Shown: positions 17,915 through 28,546, numbered from the stretch's first letter. The stretch: DNA of 64,000 bases from Nitrospira sp. (GCA_002634385.1 NSJL01000007.1:62001-126000); one strand, 5' to 3'. Numbers and translations: made by a program. The notes: generated by a model from the sequence alone, not told the origin.

Positions 17915-18999
17915 TCAGGAGCGGCACCCCCCGCATGCTCTGGCATTTTCCATTTCTGCAACATGCCCGATCATGTTCAGGACGCTGTCGGGATTGAGCG
18001 ATACGGAATCGATACCTACCTCGACCAGGAATTCTGCAAACTCGGGATAGTCGCTCGGTGCCTGGCCGCAGAGGCCTGCCTTCGTGCCACTCTCATGAGC
18101 GGTCTCGATGAGGCTGCGGACCATTCTCTTGACCGCCTCGTTTCGCTCATCGAAAAGTCCTTTCAGCTCCGCCGAATCGCGGTCCACACCGAGTACCAGT
18201 TGTGTCAGATCGTTTGATGCAATAGAAAAGCCGTCGAACCGCTCTGCAAATTGCTCCGCAAGAAGCACATTGGAGGGTATCTCAGCCATTACGTACACCA
18301 GGAGGCCCTTTTCGCCGCGCCTGAGACCGTAGCCTTCAGTGAGTGCTTCGATCTCTTTTCGTGCGCCTGTATCCTCCACCTGATCGAAATGGGCGAGGGC
18401 CATGGGGTGAATTTTTATGATACTGTTGATAATAAATTCCATCCTCGCTAATCCCACTCCCCTCACCGGAAGGCGCCACCACCGGAATGCCGCTGCAGGG
18501 CTGGACATGTTTATCATGATCTGTGTCTTCACGTCGGGAACGTCCTCGAGGTGCATCTCAGACTCCTTGAAGTCAAGAATGCCTTTATAGACACCCTGAT
18601 CGCCTTCGGCGCAGGAGAGCGTTATTTCCTGACCGCGATGTCCACATCCTCTGCCTTGTAGCGCCTGCAGATCTCACGGTAGGCATTCAGGATAGCTTCG
18701 GCGACGTGCTTCGGTATCTGCGAATCCTGGAAAAGGCGGCGTATCGATGCCCCGATCCTGTCCAGCTGTACCCTCTTCTCTTTCCATTCGGTCAGGTACG
18801 ACCCTATCTTGTCCCTTATACCATTGGCATCGATAAATTCCCAGTAGACTCCGGCGGTCGTGGCGAAGCCGTCAGGCACGCGGATTCCTTCATCTTTAAG
18901 TGAGCGGATCATCTCCCCCGGAGAGGCGTTCTTCCCTCCCGCTGACAGCACGTCCTGAGAGCTCAGGTTCTCAAACCACCGGATGTATGTATTGTCCAT
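17915..18999 (-). pseudogene. ppsA: Phosphoenolpyruvate synthase with two internal deletions
   Basis: The first 125 codons (18999-18622) match the PpsA N-terminus (WFENLSSQDVLSAGGKNAS, then VPDGFATTA), up to AVR just before the usual SSATAED. The frame then stops. After a jump it continues in another frame as the C-terminal catalytic part (TLSCAEGDQGVYKGIL, about 18615 onward). A second gap after EIEALTEGYG removes roughly 90 residues before LRRGEKGLLVYVMAEIPSN. The true end follows (GIDSVSLNPDSVLNM). An intact PpsA has about 800 aa; about 350 codons remain here. It cannot be an active PEP synthase. ATGs within the C-terminal block could give a 213-aa fragment. Confidence 0.88.
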
Positions 19000-19045
19000 T
19001 GTCAGAGTACCTCCTTAGACCGCTTATGAATTATCTTCCGCAGGG

Positions 19046-20079
19046 TTAGGATACCTGCGCTGCATCTTCCCGTTCCGCTCCCACGACGACATTCCGCGGA
19101 TTTCCCTGCGCAAAGGACTCTATGTTGTCCACCGTCGTATCCAGCAGTCGCTGGACAGCTTCCCGGGTATAAAAAGCGCTATGAGGAGTGATATAGACAT
19201 TACGGAGGCGGAGCAGGAGGTGGTCGGCCAGGAGTGTCTGGAGATTATTTTTCTTCTGATAGACCATCCGCAGCAGCTCTGCTTCATCCTGAATCACCGG
19301 CTCTTCGGGAAGCACATCGAGGCCTGCTGCCGCCACCTTCCCTTCAGCAAGGGCTTTCAGCAGTGCATTCGTATCGATGATGCTCCCCCGGGCGGTGTTA
19401 ATAATGACTACGCCCGTCTTCATCACATCGAATTGCTCATATGAGATCAGGTTTTCCGTTGCCCTGATGGCGGGAACATGCAGGGTAATGATATCGGATG
19501 AGGACAGGAGGGCTTCCATCGGAACGTACCGGAACCCCAGCCTCGATTCCAGATCTCTCTTCGGCTTTACATCGTAAGCCATGATATCCATTCCAAAGCC
19601 CTTTGCGATCCCGATCACCTGCAGGCCTATGGCGCCGGTACCGACCACACCTATTGTCTTACCCCGCAGATCGAATCCCTGGAGACCTTGCAGTGAGAAA
19701 TCACCCCTGCCCGTACGCTCGACGGCGTGTGCAATGTTGTGACTGATCGTAAGCAGAAGGCCGAAGACATGCTCGGCGACGGTGCTCGATGCGTATTCCG
19801 GCACGTTGGCAATTATGATGCCCCTTGATCTGCAATAGTCGGTGGCGATATGATCGTAACCGGTCGAGCGGGTGGCGATCATCTTCAGGTACATGAAATG
19901 ATCGAGCGTAGAAGTACTGAGATCCGAGTAGATGAAGGGAGAGATGATGTCTGCATCCGCGTAGGTATCGACATTCTCCGCAGTCAGGGGATTTTCGGTC
20001 ATGCGGATGTCATACCTGTCGCCGATCTCTCAAAGCTCCCGCGCTCCCATTGATCGACTTCGAAAACAACAATTTTCAT
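19046..20079 (-). pseudogene. D-2-hydroxyacid (D-lactate) dehydrogenase with N-terminal frameshift
   Basis: The 318 codons from 20002 encode a D-lactate dehydrogenase-type enzyme: NAD motif VGTGAIG, catalytic Arg in NTARGSIID, Glu in PEEP, and His in TPHSAFYT. The natural start is at 20079, after AAGGAGGTGAG, giving MKIVVFEVDQWERGSFER, which fits the family N-terminus. That frame then runs into a stop. One missing base near 20027 would restore GDRYDIRMTENPLT and join it to the main frame. Translation from the ATG at 20002 is possible but has little Shine-Dalgarno support. It is either a recent pseudogene or a sequencing error. Confidence 0.75.
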
Positions 20080-20106
20080 CTTCTCACCTCCTTATCCACT
20101 TCCGGT

Positions 20107-20431
20107 TTATGCGCTCCCGGCGCGCCATTTTTCCTTCCCGGTCATACGGACAGCTTCCCGGACCATTTGGCACGGGAAGCCCCGTTCATTGTCGTACCAG
20201 CTCATGATTTTGACCAAATCTCCTCCCACCACCCGGGTCATCTCCAGGTCGACAATAGAGGCGCGCGGGTCCGTTATGATTATGATGTCGGACGAAACAA
20301 CGGGATCTTCAGCGACGCCGAGAATCCGCCGGCAGTGATAGCGCTCACTCTCCGCTTCCGGCGTATCGAGTTATGATCTTGAAGGTTACCCTCCCGATCC
20401 TTCCCATGCCATTGATTGCTACTTTCGCCAT
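20107..20431 (-). pseudogene. gapA: Glyceraldehyde-3-phosphate dehydrogenase, centre deleted
   Basis: Starting at 20431 after GAGGAGG, the frame gives MAKVAINGMGRIGRVTFK, the GAPDH Rossmann start, then a stop. About 100 bp later another frame reads EDPVVSSDIII and VVGGDLVKIMSWYDNERGF, the end of GAPDH. The catalytic cysteine region and roughly 250 residues are missing. The gene sits in the same orientation as the broken ppsA and dehydrogenase downstream of it. Confidence 0.85.
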
Positions 20432-20619
20432 AGGTTGCCTCCTCTAAGCTTTATCTATAGAAAGACCTCTACTCATCTCTTAGCACCGTTCCTGTGTACA
20501 GTCAATTCCTCTCATCCGGCTGTCAAGGCAAAATAGAAATGTCCGATTGCGGCAAGTATCTCTGATCAAATGAGCACAGCACAGGGGAACCACTCAGATG
20601 AGGAACGTGCGCGATCCGT

Positions 20620-23373
20620 TCATTTACGCTCCGCAGATGCCGAAGACTGCTTTCCATGCACCCCCAGAAGCTTGAAAATTTCGTCGGCGATCAGGACAGT
20701 GCTTGCCACTGGCACGATCACCAGCCAGTCAGCTGCGGCGAGCGGATGTGTTTTGAATATCGTATGCCCTAACCCCGAGTAAATAACCCCCAATTGAAGG
20801 ATAATTGCTATACTGACGCCAAGCAGGAGCCACTGATTGCTGGTAATGCCGATTGCGAAGATCGAAAGGAATTGAGAACGGGAGTTGAATGCCTGGAACC
20901 ACTGGAACGCGGCGAGGGTAGTGAATGCCACCGTCTGCGCGTGCGCAATGTTTCCTTTCTCCAACGAATAGGTAAAGAGCCCCAGCGTTCCTGCGGCGAC
21001 AACAGAGGAGAGCAGTAGTACACGTCGTATCAACGGCCAATCGAATATTCCTGCCTCTGGAGGTCGGGGCGGTCGCTTGAGCACATCTCTGTGCTTCGGC
21101 TCAACCCCCAATGATACATCAGACGGTCCATCAGTAACAAGATTGATCCATAAAATCATCACCGCTGTAAGCGGCAAGGGAAGTCCGATCAGCAGGGCGC
21201 CGCCAAGGGCAACGATCTCGGCGGCGCTGGTAGCGACCAGGTAGAAAACCACTCGACGTAGATTGCCGAAGATGATCCTACCCTCCTCGATGGCATTGAC
21301 AATTGAAGCAAAATTATCGTCAGCCAGAATCATATCGGCGGCCTCGCGTGCCACTTCAGTCCCCGTTTGTCCCATAGCTATACCGATATCAGCGCCTTTC
21401 AGCGCCGGCGCGTCATTGATGCCGTCGCCTGTCATAGCGACGATCTGATTGTTTTCTTTGAGCACCTCCATAATCGTCATTTTGTGAGATGGAGAAACGC
21501 GTGCAAAGACACCCGCTTTCATTACTTTGTCAGCCAGTTCCTCTTTCGACATCTCCTCGACCTGCTTTCCTGTCATCGCTTCGTCGTCGTCTTCGGCGAT
21601 GCCTACCTTTTTCGCAATCGTGGCGGCAGTTACAGCATTATCACCGGTAAGCATCACTACGCGAATGCCCGCTTCTTTTGCTGTCTTTATGGCCTCTATA
21701 GCCTCTGGACGCGGCGGATCAACCATCCCCCATAACCCTGCAAAGGTTAGGTCACGCTCAACTTCAGACGGTTCGATCTTCTCCTGCCCGACAGGCATAT
21801 CACGGCTGGCGCCGGCCAGCACGCGCAACCCTAGCTTCGCAAAGGCCTGGTTGATCTCACCGATAGTCTTTTTCTTTTCCTCATCCAGCATCGTCTTCCG
21901 GTCGTCTTCAATGATACGTGAACAAAACTCCATGATGCGCTCCGGTGCTCCTTTCACACAGAGGACTGTCTTTACGTTATCAGGACTTGTGTGTAGGGTT
22001 GCCATATACTTCAGCTCGCTCGAAAAGGGGATTTCGTCCCGTTTGGGGTAGCTCTCCTTGAGCTGCACACAATCGAGCCCGACCTTGCGCGCTACAACGA
22101 GGAGCGCTCCTTCAGTCGGCTCTCCCTCAACGATCCACTTTTCTTTATCCTCTTGCACCAAACGGGAACTGTTGGTTAGCATCCCGATGCGCAAAAGCGT
22201 CTTCAGTGCTTCGGGAAGACTCTCTTGCGAAATCTTCTGTTTCTCTCCATCCTGCCCAGCCTCCGGACTGATGTCTCCCTCAGGCTCATAGCCTTGCCCG
22301 GTAACAGAGTAAGTTCTCCCTCCTGCCAAGAGCCTGGTTACCGTCATTTCATTCTTGGTGATGGTTCCGGTCTTATCGGTACAAATGACGGTGGCTGAAC
22401 CGAGCGTTTCGACGGCGGGCAGTCGCCGGATGATCGCATTGCGTTTTGCCATACGCTGTATGCCGAGCGCCAAAGTGATGCTGATAACCGCCGGCAAGCC
22501 CTCAGGTATGGCGGAAACAGCTACAGCTACGGAGAAAAGAAGCATTGTTGGGAGGTCGTATCCTCTCAAGACACCGATACCGAACACGCCTGCAGCGAGG
22601 ATAACTCCCGCTATCCCGATGTACATGCCCAACCTGCCGATGCGGTGTTGTAACGGAGTCGCCTCGCGCTCAGCGCTCTGCACCTGCTCGGCAATGCTGC
22701 CCATTTCAGTGCCCATTCCGGTGGCAACAACGACAGCCAGACCGCTTCCTGAAGTAACTGTTGTAGACATCCAGAGCATGTTGGTTCTTTCAGAGAGCAT
22801 TTTTGACTTTTCGAGCTGTTCCGCTTTCTTCACGACGGGATCGGATTCACCAGTAAGCGCTGACTCATCCAGCTTCAGGTCGTCACTTTCAAGGAGACGC
22901 GCATCAGCTGCAACACGGTCCCCCTTTATTAATAGTAGGATATCTCCCGGCACGACTGCCTTAGCCTCTATGTCCTGCTCCTTGCCGCCCCTTACAACCC
23001 TGGCCCTAGGTGCAGCCATTTTATGGAGGGTCTCAAGCGCCCGTTCTGCACGCCACTCTTGTACAACTCCCAAAATAGTATTGATAATGACGACGCCGAA
23101 AATGAAACCGGCATCAATGTAATGTTCCATTATGAGAGAAACCGCTGCGGCTGCCGCGAGCAGATAAATGAGAGGGCTCCGAAGCTGCTTAAGAACCAGC
23201 TGAGCCGGACCGGCGCCTTCTTCACGTTCGAGAGTATTTTCGCCGTAGCGCTCCCGGCGTCTGCGAGCCTCTTCATCTGTTTGACCGTCCAGCTTTGCTT
23301 CGATCTTCTTCAGTACCTCCTCGACCGTAAGGGAATGCCAGGGGACTCCCTGCCAGCCATTGTTACCTGCCAC
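20620..23373 (-). CDS. P2-type cation-transporting ATPase (Ca2+-like)
   Basis: This 917-aa membrane pump has the full P-type set: an N-terminal cation ATPase domain, an A-domain (DESALTGES), PEGLPAVIS in TM4, a DKTGTIT phosphorylation site (Asp333), an N-domain, and GDGINDAPALKGADIG. A C-terminal block of six membrane segments includes WINLVTDGPSDVSLGVEP. The PEGLP and NLVTDG motifs are those of Ca2+-type P2 pumps; no CPx heavy-metal motif is present. The start is GTG at 23373 with GGGGAGG upstream. It is intact although it lies between broken genes. The base composition looks lower in GC than in the glycan cluster. Confidence 0.9.
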   Translation of the reverse strand: MAGNNGWQGVPWHSLTVEEVLKKIEAKLDGQTDEEARRRRERYGENTLEREEGAGPAQLVLKQLRSPLIYLLAAAAAVSLIMEHYIDAGFIFGVVIINTILGVVQEWRAERALETLHKMAAPRARVVRGGKEQDIEAKAVVPGDILLLIKGDRVAADARLLESDDLKLDESALTGESDPVVKKAEQLEKSKMLSERTNMLWMSTTVTSGSGLAVVVATGMGTEMGSIAEQVQSAEREATPLQHRIGRLGMYIGIAGVILAAGVFGIGVLRGYDLPTMLLFSVAVAVSAIPEGLPAVISITLALGIQRMAKRNAIIRRLPAVETLGSATVICTDKTGTITKNEMTVTRLLAGGRTYSVTGQGYEPEGDISPEAGQDGEKQKISQESLPEALKTLLRIGMLTNSSRLVQEDKEKWIVEGEPTEGALLVVARKVGLDCVQLKESYPKRDEIPFSSELKYMATLHTSPDNVKTVLCVKGAPERIMEFCSRIIEDDRKTMLDEEKKKTIGEINQAFAKLGLRVLAGASRDMPVGQEKIEPSEVERDLTFAGLWGMVDPPRPEAIEAIKTAKEAGIRVVMLTGDNAVTAATIAKKVGIAEDDDEAMTGKQVEEMSKEELADKVMKAGVFARVSPSHKMTIMEVLKENNQIVAMTGDGINDAPALKGADIGIAMGQTGTEVAREAADMILADDNFASIVNAIEEGRIIFGNLRRVVFYLVATSAAEIVALGGALLIGLPLPLTAVMILWINLVTDGPSDVSLGVEPKHRDVLKRPPRPPEAGIFDWPLIRRVLLLSSVVAAGTLGLFTYSLEKGNIAHAQTVAFTTLAAFQWFQAFNSRSQFLSIFAIGITSNQWLLLGVSIAIILQLGVIYSGLGHTIFKTHPLAAADWLVIVPVASTVLIADEIFKLLGVHGKQSSASAERK

Positions 23374-23393
23374 GGTGCAAGCCTCCCCTCCGA

Positions 23394-25091
23394 TTAATGG
23401 AAATAGGCATTGAGCACATACTCCTGCATCATGCGATGCACGTTGAAGAAGGATCCGTTAATGGCGATGCAGTGGCGCATTACCGAAATGAAGCGCTCCC
23501 GGTCATTGTAGAAAAGAGGAATGATGTCGTTGCTCAGTTTATCATAGAGCGATTGCGCTTCTTCGGCTTCGGTAACTTCCTCTCCACGTTTGCGCCCTTG
23601 CGGCCCGATCGCCCATCCGGTTATCCCTTCGAGGTGTCCTTCAATCCACCAGCCGTCCAGAACGCTCAGACTCGGCACGCCATTGAATGCAGCCTTCATC
23701 CCACTGGTGCCGGATGCCTCAAGGGGCGGCTTGGGAGTGTTAAGCCATACATCGCATCCGGCAATCACCAGCTTTGCAAGATCCATCGTATAGTTCTCCA
23801 GGTACGCAATCTTTATCACATTTCCGAGCTTTTCCCTGTAATACAGTATTCTTTTAATGAGCTCCTTGCCCTCTTCGTCCTGTGGGTGTGCCTTCCCGGC
23901 AAAAACGAGTTGAACGGGTCCCGCCTCCCGCGCTATTTGCCTGAGGCGTTCCATATCAAGAAAGACGAGATTCGCACGCTTATATACCGTAGCGCGGCGT
24001 GCGAAGCCGATGGTGAGGATATGTTCATCCATTCCGCTGCCTGTCGATTGATTTACGTAACGGATAAGACTTTTTTTCGCTTCTGCATGAGCAAGCCAGA
24101 TATCCTGTTGCGGGATGCTCAACGCATAACGCAAGGCAAAATTGTTTTGTCGCCATTCCGGGATATACTGATCGTACAGTTCCTGAAAGGGCTCCGATAC
24201 CCAAGTTGTGGCATGGACGCCATTGGTTATCGCCTCGATATCGTAACCGCTGAACATCATTCGGGAGACTTCACCGTGGCTCTTGGCGACGCCATTGATA
24301 TAACGGCTCAGATTGAGCGCAAGATAAGTCATGTTGAGGACGCCTTCGTAATGGAAGATATATTTTATTTCTTTGAAGGCCTGATTATCTCCTAGCACCT
24401 GCTCAACAAGATCCATAGGATACTTATCATGTCCTGCAGGGACCGGGGTATGGGTAGTAAATATGCATCGATCCCTCACCAGCTCTATGGTATCCTGATC
24501 TATCGATGTACGTTCAGATGTCCTCATTTCCTCATTTAGAAGCTCCACGGTAATGAAACTTGCATGCCCTTCGTTCATATGAAAAAGCTTGATGTCGTTA
24601 TAACCGAGCTCACGGAGCATTCTTACCCCACCGAAACCCAAGATGATCTCCTGACAGAGTCGGTAGCGCTGATCTCCTCCGTAAAGGCAATCGGTCAACA
24701 CCCTGTCATTGTTAGAATTCTCCGGAAGATCGGCGTCCAGAAAATAGACCGGCACGGAGAAACCGCCGACCCCGCTGACATCGTATCTCCAAGAGCGAAA
24801 ATAGACCTCACGCCCTTCTATGATCACCGAGGCTCGCTGCGGCATCCCGGTGAGAAATTCGTCGACCTCCCAGCGCACCGGATGCTCCTGCTGCCTGCCG
24901 TGCTCATCGATCTTCTGCTGGAAATGCCCTTTGCGGTACAAGAGTGTCATTGCAACCATCGGCACATTGAGATCGGCCGCCGCGCGTATCGTGTCTCCGG
25001 CAAGCACGCCGAGTCCGCCGCTGTAGGTTGGTATTTTCGTGGAAAGCCCGATTTCCATTGAAAAATACGCTATAGTACTTTTGACATTCAT
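23394..25091 (-). CDS. glgP: Alpha-glucan phosphorylase, short form
   Basis: This 565-aa glycogen/maltodextrin phosphorylase releases glucose-1-phosphate from alpha-glucans. It is clearly of the short prokaryotic family ([44 protein letters not shown]), with the PLP-lysine region [14 protein letters not shown] and SVLDGWW near the C-terminus. It lies 20 bp upstream of the cation ATPase on the same strand, probably in one operon. Together with the broken gapA, ppsA and lactate dehydrogenase it forms a carbohydrate/fermentation island. No frame defects were seen. Confidence 0.9.
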   Translation of the reverse strand: MNVKSTIAYFSMEIGLSTKIPTYSGGLGVLAGDTIRAAADLNVPMVAMTLLYRKGHFQQKIDEHGRQQEHPVRWEVDEFLTGMPQRASVIIEGREVYFRSWRYDVSGVGGFSVPVYFLDADLPENSNNDRVLTDCLYGGDQRYRLCQEIILGFGGVRMLRELGYNDIKLFHMNEGHASFITVELLNEEMRTSERTSIDQDTIELVRDRCIFTTHTPVPAGHDKYPMDLVEQVLGDNQAFKEIKYIFHYEGVLNMTYLALNLSRYINGVAKSHGEVSRMMFSGYDIEAITNGVHATTWVSEPFQELYDQYIPEWRQNNFALRYALSIPQQDIWLAHAEAKKSLIRYVNQSTGSGMDEHILTIGFARRATVYKRANLVFLDMERLRQIAREAGPVQLVFAGKAHPQDEEGKELIKRILYYREKLGNVIKIAYLENYTMDLAKLVIAGCDVWLNTPKPPLEASGTSGMKAAFNGVPSLSVLDGWWIEGHLEGITGWAIGPQGRKRGEEVTEAEEAQSLYDKLSNDIIPLFYNDRERFISVMRHCIAINGSFFNVHRMMQEYVLNAYFH

Positions 25092-25149
25092 TTTCGGCTG
25101 ACTCCCTGCGTATGGTCTCTATTGGCATCCGATTGTGCTATGTTCTCTC

Positions 25150-25300
25150 CTTTGCGGTACAGGCAGCCTGCGAACCATCTGCTTAGCATATGTCCATTCG
25201 TTGTCCTACCAGCTCATGATCTTGGCAAGCTCTCCGCCGTTGCAACGGACGCACCGGTCGATGTGGGAATCTGGTTTGCAGTGCCTGTCCTTCTTCTTCT
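25150..25300 (-). pseudogene. Second gapA remnant
   Basis: On the minus strand one frame reads ANQIPTSTGA, a mid-GAPDH motif. A shifted frame directly afterwards gives ELAKIMSW*DNEWTYAKQMV, the GAPDH C-terminus, with an in-frame TAG where Tyr belongs. The stretch between the motifs is deleted. No N-terminal part is visible. It is therefore a second, more decayed GAPDH gene, distinct from the one at 20.1-20.4 kb. The remainder of the gap 25092-25381 shows nothing else. Confidence 0.7.
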
Positions 25301-25381
25301 GATTTTTTTTGAAGGACCAACGCAAGTCATTCCCATCACAACCCTATGAACCCTCTGAAATTCAGATGCGTTTGCCCCCGG

Positions 25382-25738
25382 CTAACCGCCGGTTTCCCCT
25401 AGTCTCCCGAACTCACGGTACGAAACAGCCCTGCCGCCCTTGCAGAAGAACCCGGCAGGACCGCCTGGGGCCAGATCGTACTCCTCGTTGAGGATCGGGC
25501 AGGTGCCGCACATGCAGGGATTTCTGTAATCAAGGCCACCGCAGCCGGCCAGGCCGCTGGAGCAGTACAGGCCGGGGACTTCCCGGGGCAGTACCGTTTC
25601 CCTTTCAAGGACATTCTGCAGCTCCGCAATCAACTGCTGCGCACAGCGGCTGTTGCCCTGTACCGGGCACCTCGGGCACTGGCACTTCATCACATTAGCC
25701 TTGATAAACGGAACCTTGCTTTCGACCGCCATTGCCAT
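25382..25738 (-). CDS. Small Cys-rich DUF2769-like protein
   Basis: This 118-aa protein has about eleven cysteines in metal-site-like pairs (CQCPRCPV, YCSSGLAGC, CMCGTCPI, FFCKGG). The pattern of paired CxC and CxxC followed by YDL and a final FC..G resembles DUF2769-type small proteins. AAGGAGG precedes the ATG at 25738. It is probably a cytosolic metal or iron-sulfur binding protein of unknown role. It appears intact within the decaying island. Confidence 0.65.
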   Translation of the reverse strand: MAMAVESKVPFIKANVMKCQCPRCPVQGNSRCAQQLIAELQNVLERETVLPREVPGLYCSSGLAGCGGLDYRNPCMCGTCPILNEEYDLAPGGPAGFFCKGGRAVSYREFGRLGETGG

Positions 25739-25947
25739 AGGGGACCTCCTTGTTCATATCCGTCTGCACTGATTTTTGGAAGGCTTCCCAAACCGCCTGA
25801 ACGATGACGGAAATAGATCCGTATACTCCCAGTGTATCGGAAATCCTGTGTGCCCTCAAGCCTGAACCTACGCTTTGCGGAAAACCCTTAACCGGTGCCC
25901 TGCTTGCGGAAAAGACAGGTGTGCAGGCGCAAATGAATCCCTTGATG

Positions 25948-26565
25948 GAAGCCATGATCACTATCGATGAGGCAACAGTGGCGCCCGTAAGGAAATACCT
26001 GCACCCCCGCACGGGCGCTGCATCCGACTATGATCCGCTGATGCAGAGAATCGGCAATGCCCGTTTTGTGCTCCCCGGCGAGGCATCGCATGGCACGCGG
26101 GAATTCTACAGGATGAGAGCCGAAGTTACCAGGCGCCTCATTATGGAAAAGGGATTCAATGCGGTAATGGCGGAGGCAGACTGGCCCGATGCCTTGAGCG
26201 TGAATCACTATATCCGGGGTGCCGATGCCGATCTATCGGGGATGGAGGCGCTTGCCGCGTTCAATCGCTTTCCCGTATGGATGTGGCGCAACATTGAAGT
26301 GCTCCACTTCATAGAATGACTGAGGGATTATAACAGCGGGCTTCCGGACGAAAGAACAAAGGCCGGCTTCTATGGGCTTGATCTCTACAGTTTCCGCCGC
26401 TCCGCCGAAGCGGTCATCGACTACCTCGAAAAGGTCGCTCCCGCTGCAGCGCGGCGGGCCCGCTCCCACCCTGGCGATGCCAGGGCAACAGAAATGTCCG
26501 AAGCCGGGGAACTGAATGTCGGCCAGCTTGTACGTCAGCGCTATGGCAGTGACGCGGTTTCACTG
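25948..26565 (+). pseudogene. Erythromycin-esterase family gene, nonsense codon plus deletion
   Basis: The frame reads RIGNARFVLPGEASHGTREF, then MEKGFNAVMAEADWPD and FPVWMWRNIEVLHFIE, all family hallmarks. It then meets TGA (26317-26319) where the conserved Trp of EWLRDYN is expected. Reading on, [10 protein letters not shown] continues to AAARRARS and jumps to [22 protein letters not shown], skipping roughly 130 residues. The frame then runs out inside the end of the neighbouring GGDEF gene. The catalytic GEASHG and EADW residues survive in a 120-aa fragment, but the fold cannot be complete. Confidence 0.8.
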
Positions 26566-27705
26566 AGCGGCAGCGACTCGGTTCCTGCCGTTTTTCTTGG
26601 CCAGATACAAGGCATCATCCGCCCTCTTGATGCAGTGGTCAATGGTTTCGCCCGGACTGTAGGATGCAACCCCCAGGCTGGCGGTGATATACACTTTCTC
26701 CCCGTGTAGGGGCACCGTTATGGAGGCGATCAGGCCGCGCAGCTTCTCTGCAGTATGGGTCCCGTTGGAGAGTTCTGTTTCCGGCAGCAGTATCAGAAAT
26801 TCCTCCCCGCCCCACCGGGCGCATGAATCCTCTTTCCGGAGATTGCTCCGCATGAGACCGGCTACCGCGACCAGGAACTGATCTCCCGCAAGGTGTCCGT
26901 AGGTATCATTGACCTGTTTGAAATAATCGAGATCGACCATGACAAGGGAGAAAGTCTTCTGGTACCGAACCGCCCGGCTTTGCTCCGCTGCGAGCTTTTC
27001 AAACATGTCAGCCCTGTTGCAAAGCTTCGTCAGAGGGTCGGTACGTGAAGAGATATCCAGAACCGCCATCAGTTCGCGCAGCTGAGACTGGTATTTGTCG
27101 CTTATCCTGACAATACGATTCTGTCTCTTCAATAAGCGGATATAGCTGAGGAAAATATCTTTGAAGTCGCCGTAGAGGGGATTGGAGGCCAGGGCCTCGT
27201 TATTGACCGTCGGCAGGAATCTCCTTATGACGGCGTCCTCCACATCCAGCTCAGGTGTCTTTGGTGAGCCCCCCTCATGCTCCGGCCTCTCTTCAGGGGC
27301 GGGGAGCAACAGATCGCTGTAAAGCTTACGGGCGCATTCAGAGCAGACGGAATGGGTAAATACGGCGCCGGAGTGTTTCATCAGGTAGTGTTCAACCTGC
27401 TGCCAGTAGCCCTCGTCATCGCGAATCTTCTTGCAGGAGGCACAGATGGGAAGGCACCCGCTGAGAGTCTTTATCTCTGCGGCCGCCGTTTGGAGCTTCA
27501 CGAGCAGTTCCTTGATAGCCGCTTGATAGGAGTCGCTGATTCTCGATATCTTGACAAGCCTTTTATAGAGGCTGCAGTACGCCGCATAGAGCTCCTGCTC
27601 CTCCTCGAAGCACAGGACGGGGCTCCGGGAATGCTCTGTAAAGAGGGCCTCATACTTCTTCATGATCAACTCATCCTTTCCGAAAGGATACCCGTGGTCA
27701 ATCAT
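26560..27705 (-). CDS. Diguanylate cyclase with Cys4 module
   Basis: This 381-aa cytosolic protein has an N-terminal helical region, a Cys4 module near residues 86-132 ([14 protein letters not shown], then CSEC), a second helical region and a C-terminal GGDEF domain. The active site is GGEEF (299-303). It is preceded at the right distance by RKED, a product-binding I-site, so it probably makes c-di-GMP under feedback control. The Cys4 module is the one found in the response regulator at 7.6-8.2 kb. The start at 27705 lies 3 nt after a possible small ORF; an alternative ATG is at 27663. Confidence 0.88.
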   Translation of the reverse strand: MIDHGYPFGKDELIMKKYEALFTEHSRSPVLCFEEEQELYAAYCSLYKRLVKISRISDSYQAAIKELLVKLQTAAAEIKTLSGCLPICASCKKIRDDEGYWQQVEHYLMKHSGAVFTHSVCSECARKLYSDLLLPAPEERPEHEGGSPKTPELDVEDAVIRRFLPTVNNEALASNPLYGDFKDIFLSYIRLLKRQNRIVRISDKYQSQLRELMAVLDISSRTDPLTKLCNRADMFEKLAAEQSRAVRYQKTFSLVMVDLDYFKQVNDTYGHLAGDQFLVAVAGLMRSNLRKEDSCARWGGEEFLILLPETELSNGTHTAEKLRGLIASITVPLHGEKVYITASLGVASYSPGETIDHCIKRADDALYLAKKNGRNRVAAAQ

Positions 27706-27708
27706 GGC

Positions 27709-27822
27709 CTATACGCTCTCTTCAAAAGGAATGATAGTGTATTCCATGGTGACTTCCTTCTTGAACTCCCCGGCGGTATCAAAGGCCCTTTCATTCTCCC
27801 GGTCATAGTACCAGTTTACCAT
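27709..27822 (-). CDS. Possible 37-aa ORF coupled to diguanylate cyclase
   Basis: The frame from ATG 27822 encodes MVNWYYDRENERAFDTAG, then FKKEV and EYTIIPFEESV, and stops 3 nt before the GGDEF start. It is acidic and protein-like, but has no clear Shine-Dalgarno sequence. It could be a small coupled protein or the end of an older gene. The frame extends upstream inside the PHP gene only as a shadow. Confidence 0.35.
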   Translation of the reverse strand: MVNWYYDRENERAFDTAGEFKKEVTMEYTIIPFEESV

Positions 27823-27886
27823 GGCACGCTTGCCGCTGCCGCGGACGTTTTCGTCTTCCGGTAAATATCGGAGAGCACATCGTCTC

Positions 27887-28516
27887 TCATACAGGGCTTC
27901 TTTCGCGTTCGAACCGGTCGAAACCGTGATAGCGCCCCCCCCGCAGCATATCGAGGAAGTTGTCATAGGTGACTTCCGCAAAAAATTCCGTATAGCAACT
28001 GCCGACCTCGCCGACGGAATGGGAGTCGCTCCCTCCCGTAGCGGGCAACTGCAGGGAGCGCGCGGCCTCCAGTGCCTTCCCGTTCTCCGTGCGGTTGTTG
28101 TGCCCGTTGTATGCCTCGATGGCACAAATGCCGTTCAGGCTCCTGAGGTCCGCCCGCAGCAGGGACCACTCCCGGAAGGGATGGGGCACAATCACCACAC
28201 CGCCCCGCTCTTTCACGACGCGGATAATTTCCCGGGCGGGAGTGTACAGGTCGACAATATCGGTGATGTCATCCCGTATCCCGAAGACGAGAATATGCCC
28301 TTCTTCTGCGTTGTATTCCGCACCGCGGAAGATCCTGATCGCCCCCCGGTATTTTTCTTTCAGGGCTTCCACCGGTTCGGAGGCCCTGAAGGAATTATGC
28401 TCGGTAAAGGCGATACCGTGCAGTCCCAGCTCAATAGCGCGCTGTACCGCCTCTTCCGGGTCTGACGAGCTGTCTTCACTGTAAAAGGAATGATTATGGA
28501 GATCTATTTTAAACAT
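27887..28516 (-). CDS. PHP-domain phosphoesterase
   Basis: This 209-aa PHP protein contains the metal-binding motifs in order: DLHNHS (His7, His9), TEHN, a Glu in GAEY, HPFR and GGSDSH. Single-domain PHP proteins of this size are trinuclear-metal phosphoesterases of the TrpH/YciV or histidinol-phosphatase-like type, acting on nucleotides or sugar phosphates. It lies downstream of the PRTase-like gene, separated by 30 nt, and is probably the last member of the glycan operon. The substrate is unknown. Confidence 0.88.
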   Translation of the reverse strand: MFKIDLHNHSFYSEDSSSDPEEAVQRAIELGLHGIAFTEHNSFRASEPVEALKEKYRGAIRIFRGAEYNAEEGHILVFGIRDDITDIVDLYTPAREIIRVVKERGGVVIVPHPFREWSLLRADLRSLNGICAIEAYNGHNNRTENGKALEAARSLQLPATGGSDSHSVGEVGSCYTEFFAEVTYDNFLDMLRGGRYHGFDRFERERSPV

Positions 28517-28546
28517 AGGAAGTTCTATTATACCAGCTTCGCTCCC

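Noticed and set aside
18557-18621. Recoding (programmed frameshift) between the two ppsA parts
   Set aside because: Hundreds of family residues are missing at the joint and again later, so recoding could not restore an enzyme.
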